Below, in pieces: positions 60,125-64,000 of a stretch of 64,000 bases of DNA (its first letter is position 1; each line of letters opens with the position of its first letter). The notes under the pieces are model-generated. The model did not search any database. It worked only from the letters and a program-made list of their open reading frames with translations, and was not told the DNA's origin. Source of the DNA: JAGQOZ01 sp041399205 (GTDB taxonomy: Bacteria > Planctomycetota > Planctomycetia > Pirellulales > Pirellulaceae). The position numbers and the translations under genes are program-made. The stretch lies in NCBI GenBank assembly GCA_041399205.1, contig JAWKTK010000017.1:143445-207444 (forward strand), in the 5' to 3' direction.

Positions 60125-60877
60125 TCAAAACGTGTCTCGGATCACATCAAACCCAATCACAAAGATGGCGGCGTCTACCAACAAGTGACTGAGCCAGGGG
60201 CCGTATAGGGATTTGGAACGCTGGAACAGCCAAGCCCAAGCGATACCGCCCACGGCCACGCCGGCCGAACAAAAATAGGTCAGCCAAGAATTCCAGCCAA
60301 AATAAAATGCCAACAACAAGACGTGATGCAGCATGAAGCCCATACTGGAAAGCAGCACGGCGGACCAGGTTGGCACGTAACCTTTCCATTCGACAAAAAC
60401 GAACCAGCGCCAGTAATATTCCTCCAGCAGCGAATGACACAGCGCGTAGAACGTTCCGAGCGCGATATAGGGAACGGGCCCCGTGATCCAACCCAAGCTA
60501 GAAATCTTTTCACGAATTTGATCGGCTGCGGACACAAACTGGTCACTGTGCTTTAGCCAGCCCCAATACATGCCAAACATGGCCATGGCGACCGCGATGC
60601 CAAACACGGCGCCCACCAGCAACCCGTTGGACGAAGGTTTCTGCAATCGCGCCGACCGCCGTCCTTTCCACAACACATATGCCAACGGAAAGGCAAATTG
60701 CAGTAACTTGCCCACTCCCGCAACACTCGATTGCCATGCCGGATCTCTGCCGTGCAACAGATCAAAATACAAATACGTCACAACAGTGGGCCACAGCATG
60801 GCGAACCACAGCGCCATTAGGCTGGCCGTGGGAGCATTCGTCTGCGTTGTCGAATCAGGTTCAGCGGCTTGCGTCAT
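60125..60877 (-). CDS. CPBP-family intramembrane metalloprotease
   Basis: A 250-residue protein with about seven membrane segments. The three CPBP (Abi) motifs are visible: LLEEYYWRWFVF (Glu152, Glu153, Arg157), FMLHHVLLL (His184/His185) and WLSHLLVDAAIFVIG. Bacterial members include prenyl-processing CAAX protease-like enzymes and immunity proteins; which applies here is unknown. It stands alone on the minus strand with more than 100 bp on each side. Confidence 0.88.
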   Translation of the reverse strand: MTQAAEPDSTTQTNAPTASLMALWFAMLWPTVVTYLYFDLLHGRDPAWQSSVAGVGKLLQFAFPLAYVLWKGRRSARLQKPSSNGLLVGAVFGIAVAMAMFGMYWGWLKHSDQFVSAADQIREKISSLGWITGPVPYIALGTFYALCHSLLEEYYWRWFVFVEWKGYVPTWSAVLLSSMGFMLHHVLLLAFYFGWNSWLTYFCSAGVAVGGIAWAWLFQRSKSLYGPWLSHLLVDAAIFVIGFDVIRDTF

Positions 60878-61312
60878 ATGCGGGTTATTCGCTATGTGTT
60901 TGTCCAGAATTAGATTCTTGTGTTTGCGGAATCTACCTCGGGTCGAGCTGTTAAAGTTGCGTTTCCTGGCGGAATTTCTTAGCCCGACGCGTTAGCGAGG
61001 GACCAGAGAAACACTCTGTATTCCCTCGCTAACGCTTCGGGCTAGGAAAAATCGCAATTTCAAAACGGACGCTTCGGGCTAGGAAATTCCGCCGAAAACG
61101 CGAGTGCGCAGCTTCAGTCCTCACATTTCAGGGCATCTGTTCTCTACACTCGCGGTTCGGCCACAAATGACGGAGTTGGCGACGGCCTGATTAAATTCTC
61201 AAAAATTCCCAAAACAAGAGTCCCCGCTGCTAGCTGGCTTCCGCCTGGGTTGTTGTAAGCCAAACCGATTGGAAACAAAACAACTCAAACACTCTTCGTG
61301 GAGGACCTAACG
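60878..61312. other. Intergenic with dispersed repeat copy B
   Basis: No gene is supported here. It contains the palindromic repeat at 60975-61115 and, from about 61290, the ribosome site region of the next gene. Confidence 0.5.
60975..61115. repeat. Dispersed palindromic repeat cluster, copy B
   Basis: It reads agcccgacgcgttagcgag, then a spacer and tccctcgctaacgcttcggg, then further cgcttcgggctagg and gccgaaaacgcgagtgcgca. Order and orientation match 26040-26240, 35 kb away, so it is a repeat family of the genome. Confidence 0.7.
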
Positions 61313-61891
61313 ATGAATCGCCAAGTAAAACTTTTGAGCCTGACCCTGGTTGCCACCGTATCGATCACATCCGCCAGCTTCGCCGGTGGAAGCCAATGCA
61401 AGAAAGCCGTAAAGCACCACGTCAATCAGGTGATCCGCCAAGTGGTCAGTGCACCTCCAGCCGTTCGACAAGTGATCGTGAACCGACCGCCAGTGCAGAC
61501 GCAGCAAGTGATTGTGGATCCGGGCTACGGTGGTCAACCTGTGCTGGCCTACTTCTCGCCTCGCCTAGGAGCTCGATTCGAAATCCAGCCGATTCAGATT
61601 GGCAACTTTGAACCGGTCTGGGCAGCTCGAATCGTTTCGCAACCCGAATACGGTTCGCCACTACATCAACTCGGGCTGACCGTCGGCGACGTGATCACTC
61701 GACTAGACGGCAACCCGGTTTCGACAGAGCACGAACTGGAGCGACACGTGTATGACACGACAGTGCGATATGTGAAGGCAGGTTCGGACCATGTGCATCA
61801 GGACACCATGTACGTAGAAAACCGCTTCTTCCAACCACCTGTCTATCCTGGTCAACCGGGTGGATGTCAGCACCACACGCTTCGACCCTAA
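61313..61891 (+). CDS. Small exported PDZ-like protein
   Basis: A 192-residue protein. The ATG at 61313 follows AGGACC and gives a signal peptide (KLLSLTLVATVSITSASFA). The middle is rich in Val, Gln and Pro. The last 110 residues look like a PDZ domain (YGSPLHQLGLTVGDVITRLDGNPVSTEHELERHV), with hydrophobic groove residues where PDZ domains have them. No protease domain is attached. It may bind C-termini of other envelope proteins or be a regulator. A strong terminator follows. Confidence 0.8.
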   Translation: MNRQVKLLSLTLVATVSITSASFAGGSQCKKAVKHHVNQVIRQVVSAPPAVRQVIVNRPPVQTQQVIVDPGYGGQPVLAYFSPRLGARFEIQPIQIGNFEPVWAARIVSQPEYGSPLHQLGLTVGDVITRLDGNPVSTEHELERHVYDTTVRYVKAGSDHVHQDTMYVENRFFQPPVYPGQPGGCQHHTLRP

Positions 61892-61908
61892 GCTTGACAA
61901 AAACAAAC

Positions 61909-61970
61909 GGCGAAAGAATTCGTCGATTCCATAGAAACGCTCGCCGAATTCTTTCGCCGAGCGTTTTTTT
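61909..61970 (+). terminator. Strong terminator with two alternative hairpins
   Basis: A 14-bp perfect stem (ggcgaaagaattcg, 61909-61922, with 61945-61958) overlaps a second one (aacgctcg, 61936-61943, with cgagcgtt, 61958-61965) that runs straight into seven T. The two cannot form together, which is a terminator/antiterminator-like layout. Confidence 0.7.
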
Positions 61971-62103
61971 CTTTTACCAACGCTCGTGACCTTTCTGTGT
62001 GGATCGAAGAATTCGGCCTTGCAGCTGGTCTGCGACCGACATTCGGATAGAATACCGAATTATCTACTCTCGGTTTCCCATTGAGTACTCAGGAGTTTTC
62101 GCC

Positions 62104-62385
62104 ATGTCCGATTCCAACCAGCCGGAAAAAAAGAAAGATATGTTGGCTCAACTTATTTCATCGTTGAAGCAAGAACGAGATGAAATTGCGTTGAAAATCC
62201 ATTTGGGAAAGGAAGATTTGAAGGACGAATGGGAAAAGCTGGAAGCACGCTGGAACCAATTGAATGACGATTACGAACCTGCCAAGAAAGCGGCCGCAGA
62301 AACAGCCGACGATGTTTGGCAAGCGCTGAAATTGGTCGGAGACGAACTCAAATCCGGCTTTCAGAAAATTCGCAAATCGCTGTAG
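62104..62385 (+). CDS. Small coiled-coil protein
   Basis: A 93-residue, highly charged, nearly all-helical protein with heptad-like spacing (LKQERDEIALKIHLGKEDLKDEWEKLEARWNQL) and an acidic/basic pattern typical of a coiled coil. It has no Cys and no membrane segment. The ATG at 62104 is preferred over the frame's earlier start at 61999. The stop overlaps the end of the convergent membrane-protein gene by about 38 bp. Function unknown; possibly a structural or stress-type protein. Confidence 0.7.
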   Translation: MSDSNQPEKKKDMLAQLISSLKQERDEIALKIHLGKEDLKDEWEKLEARWNQLNDDYEPAKKAAAETADDVWQALKLVGDELKSGFQKIRKSL

Positions 62386-62878
62386 AAGATTCGCGATACA
62401 ACCACTGCGCATACCAGCGAATCGATACCAAGACAGCTGCATCTAACACCAGCCACAGCCCCAAATGGATCGCTCGCTGATCTTGTTCGGCCATGGTCAC
62501 AATCCAAGCGAAGCCCACGTACGGCAACGCCGCGGACAGCACGTAGGCTATGGGGCCGCAGACCGCACAAAACATCTGGCGATGTAGGTTCGACTGGACG
62601 CCCATCGCACTGGCCACTTTGACGGCTAAATACCAAAACAGCGTCAATAGCGCGGCGACCGCCAGAGCCAGCGAAATGGGGCCTTTCCAATAGGCAATGG
62701 GTGCCAAGCCCAGGCTGACCAGCGTCATCAATCCCAACAGGTCCGTTGTTTCGAAGCGAACCGGTGTCTCACCGACGTGTACGCTTGGTGGCGTGAGCAC
62801 TCGGGGCGCAATCCAGACGATGCCAATGGTACTGAAGCAGATGTACGCCATCGCGAGGCCCAAAATCAAGAATCCCAC
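62348..62878 (-). CDS. Hypothetical membrane protein
   Basis: A 176-residue protein if the GTG at 62878 is used; it is preceded by GGAGAGAG at a good distance, whereas the frame's first start at 63136 gives a basic, non-protein-like N-terminus. It has about five membrane segments (e.g. GFLILGLAMAYICFSTIGIV, LVSLGLAPIAYW, LALAVAALLTLFWYLAV). No known motif is recognised. Its 3' end overlaps the coiled-coil gene on the other strand by about 38 bp. Confidence 0.6.
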   Translation of the reverse strand: MGFLILGLAMAYICFSTIGIVWIAPRVLTPPSVHVGETPVRFETTDLLGLMTLVSLGLAPIAYWKGPISLALAVAALLTLFWYLAVKVASAMGVQSNLHRQMFCAVCGPIAYVLSAALPYVGFAWIVTMAEQDQRAIHLGLWLVLDAAVLVSIRWYAQWLYRESSTAICEFSESRI

Positions 62879-63118
62879 GCCTCTCTCCTTTTTTTCAATC
62901 GGCAAAGCAACAGAACGCCGGCAATCCAAGTCTACCGCCGTTTTGTTGGCATGCTTCGACCTTTTGGTTTCCTTTTGCGGATTGGTCTGAACCGTTCGAC
63001 GACTCGGGGTTGGTAACGTATACTTATGGATCTTTTCTGCGCACACCATGCCGTTTCTACCTGTTTTGCGGACCACATCTGTTAACGCTTTGTGCCTGGC
63101 TGGGAGAATGCAACGCCG

Positions 63119-63745
63119 ATGGAAACGGATCAACACACGGCCGTTCAGCAGTGCCTGGACCGTCTTCGCGATGGAGACGATCGGGCTCGAGAAGACTTAT
63201 TGGTAATTGCGGGTAACCGCCTGGAAGCGTTGACTCGCAAACTGAAGCAAGGTTTTCCGTCGGTCGGCCGCTGGGAACAAACTGAAGATGTGTGCCAAAT
63301 GGCTTCGCTGAAGTTGTACGATGCTTTAGCGAACGTCGACGTTCAGGATCCTCGGCATTTCTTTGCGTTGGCGGCAAAAAAAATTCGCGAAACACTAATC
63401 GATCTCGCTCGACACTATCAAGGCCCGCAAGGCATGGGCGCGAATCATCGAACCGCAATGCCCAAGCCCAACGACGCCAGCCAAGGGCTGCCTGCCGCAC
63501 ACGATCCCGGCGAAATGACTTGCGATCCGCAGAAGCTGGCTCACTGGCAAGACCTGCACGCCAAGATTGAAGCCCTGCCGGAACCACTGCGCGAAATGTT
63601 TGATTTGCTCTGGTACCATGAAATGCCACAAGACGCCGTGGCCGAAATTGTGGGTGTCAGCGTGCGTCAAGTCAAACGACGTTGGCGAGACGCCAAGTTG
63701 GCGTTGGCAGAATCGTTTGGCGGTGACATGACCATTTTTGAATAG
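63119..63745 (+). CDS. ECF-type RNA polymerase sigma factor
   Basis: A 208-residue protein. The ATG at 63119 is preferred over the frame's earlier start. Region 2 is visible as GRWEQTEDVCQMASLKLYDAL and FFALAAKKIRETLIDLARHYQG. Region 4 contains LPEPLREMFDLLWYHEMPQDAVAEIVGVSVRQVKRRWRDAK, a helix-turn-helix that recognises the -35 box. It is typical of the planctomycete ECF group that is encoded next to Ser/Thr protein kinases, and the following partial gene fits that pattern. Confidence 0.85.
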   Translation: METDQHTAVQQCLDRLRDGDDRAREDLLVIAGNRLEALTRKLKQGFPSVGRWEQTEDVCQMASLKLYDALANVDVQDPRHFFALAAKKIRETLIDLARHYQGPQGMGANHRTAMPKPNDASQGLPAAHDPGEMTCDPQKLAHWQDLHAKIEALPEPLREMFDLLWYHEMPQDAVAEIVGVSVRQVKRRWRDAKLALAESFGGDMTIFE

Positions 63746-63761
63746 CCCCAAGTGTGGTTTG

Positions 63762-64000
63762 ATGTCGACGGACGAAGAAGACGAAATTCTGGAGTCGTTA
63801 TTGGATCGATGGGAAGATGCCATGGAAGTTGGCCAGCCCATCGATATTCCCGACCTGTGCGCGGAACATCCCGAATTGGAAACGTTGCTGCGTGCCAAAA
63901 TTGAACGCATCCAAAAAGCCAACGCGCTGATGTTGCCTTCACCGGAGCCGACATCGCATTATGAAACAGACGTGGAATTAGCCGCGTCGGCATCCGCGAT
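63762..64000 (+). CDS. Probable Ser/Thr protein kinase, N-terminal part (cut by window end)
   Basis: The ATG at 63762, 16 bp after the ECF sigma stop, opens a frame to the window end (MSTDEEDEILESLLDRWEDAMEVGQPIDIPDLC). Residues 1-70 match the short acidic leader that precedes the kinase domain in planctomycete Ser/Thr kinases paired with ECF sigma factors (PDLCAEHPELETLLRAKIERI). The kinase domain itself is beyond the window, so the call rests on this leader and on context. Confidence 0.6.
   Translation, partial: MSTDEEDEILESLLDRWEDAMEVGQPIDIPDLCAEHPELETLLRAKIERIQKANALMLPSPEPTSHYETDVELAASASA

Noticed and set aside
62879..63136. Longer N-terminus of the membrane protein from 63136
   Set aside because: The extra 86 residues are basic and non-protein-like and overlap the sigma factor gene; GTG 62878 has a good ribosome site.

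Overview
The window looks like chromosomal DNA of a planctomycete, most likely of the Pirellulales. The evidence is the protein repertoire: PEP-CTERM proteins with dockerin-like tails, LEPR-XLL-type N-termini, Gfo/Idh/MocA dehydrogenases with Tat signals, sulfatases, very large exported proteins with no familiar domain, and an ECF sigma factor next to a kinase-like gene. Strands alternate often and operons are short.

Left part (1-10.7 kb). A sulfatase 3' end precedes tRNA-Lys(CTT). A 9.5-kb integrative element sits in the 3' end of this tRNA, bounded by a 16-bp direct repeat (1176-1191 and 10707-10722). It carries a tyrosine recombinase, a small zinc-finger-like protein, a primase-helicase remnant, a beta-helix-like PEP-CTERM protein, a LEPR-XLL lipoprotein-like protein, a DUF4268 nuclease-like remnant and a small protein. 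The integrase, primase-helicase, PEP-CTERM and DUF4268 genes all carry frameshifts, so the island appears to be decaying. The integrase frame crosses the recombination core, so the integrated and excised forms would encode different C-termini. Three copies of one motif near the two ends may be integrase or excisionase arm sites.

Middle part (11-35 kb). There are two Gfo/Idh/MocA genes (one frameshifted), a heavily decayed 4.1-kb pentapeptide-repeat/dockerin/PEP-CTERM gene, a CaCA-type cation exchanger, a sulfatase-like gene lacking catalytic residues, an EF-hand protein, mobA, the primary sigma factor, an enoyl-CoA hydratase, a decayed PEP-CTERM FGE-like gene, a PEP-CTERM protein with two Asp-Thr-Gly protease motifs, a nucleotide-transporter-like MFS gene, a CE15-like esterase, a cupin and a uronate-isomerase-like gene.

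Right part (35-64 kb). A predicted small RNA (promoter plus terminator) lies at 35.7-35.85 kb. It is followed by an inositol monophosphatase and two overlapping giant genes that seem to hold three paralogous modules. Then come hemC, a TauE/SafE permease, a DUF502 protein, comF, a PilZ protein, a 1344-residue esterase-SGNH-SGNH fusion, a cupredoxin/cytochrome c gene with an apparent frameshift, a bifunctional nuclease, an FG-GAP/dockerin protein, a CPBP protease, a PDZ-like exported protein, a coiled-coil protein, a membrane protein, an ECF sigma factor and the start of its probable partner kinase.

Functionally the region is dominated by exported, surface-anchored and carbohydrate-related proteins, with housekeeping genes (hemC, mobA, comF, rpoD) between them. 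Frameshifts cluster in the first 17 kb, while 10 kb of giant genes at 37-47 kb are fully open. This favours real gene decay over a uniformly poor sequence.
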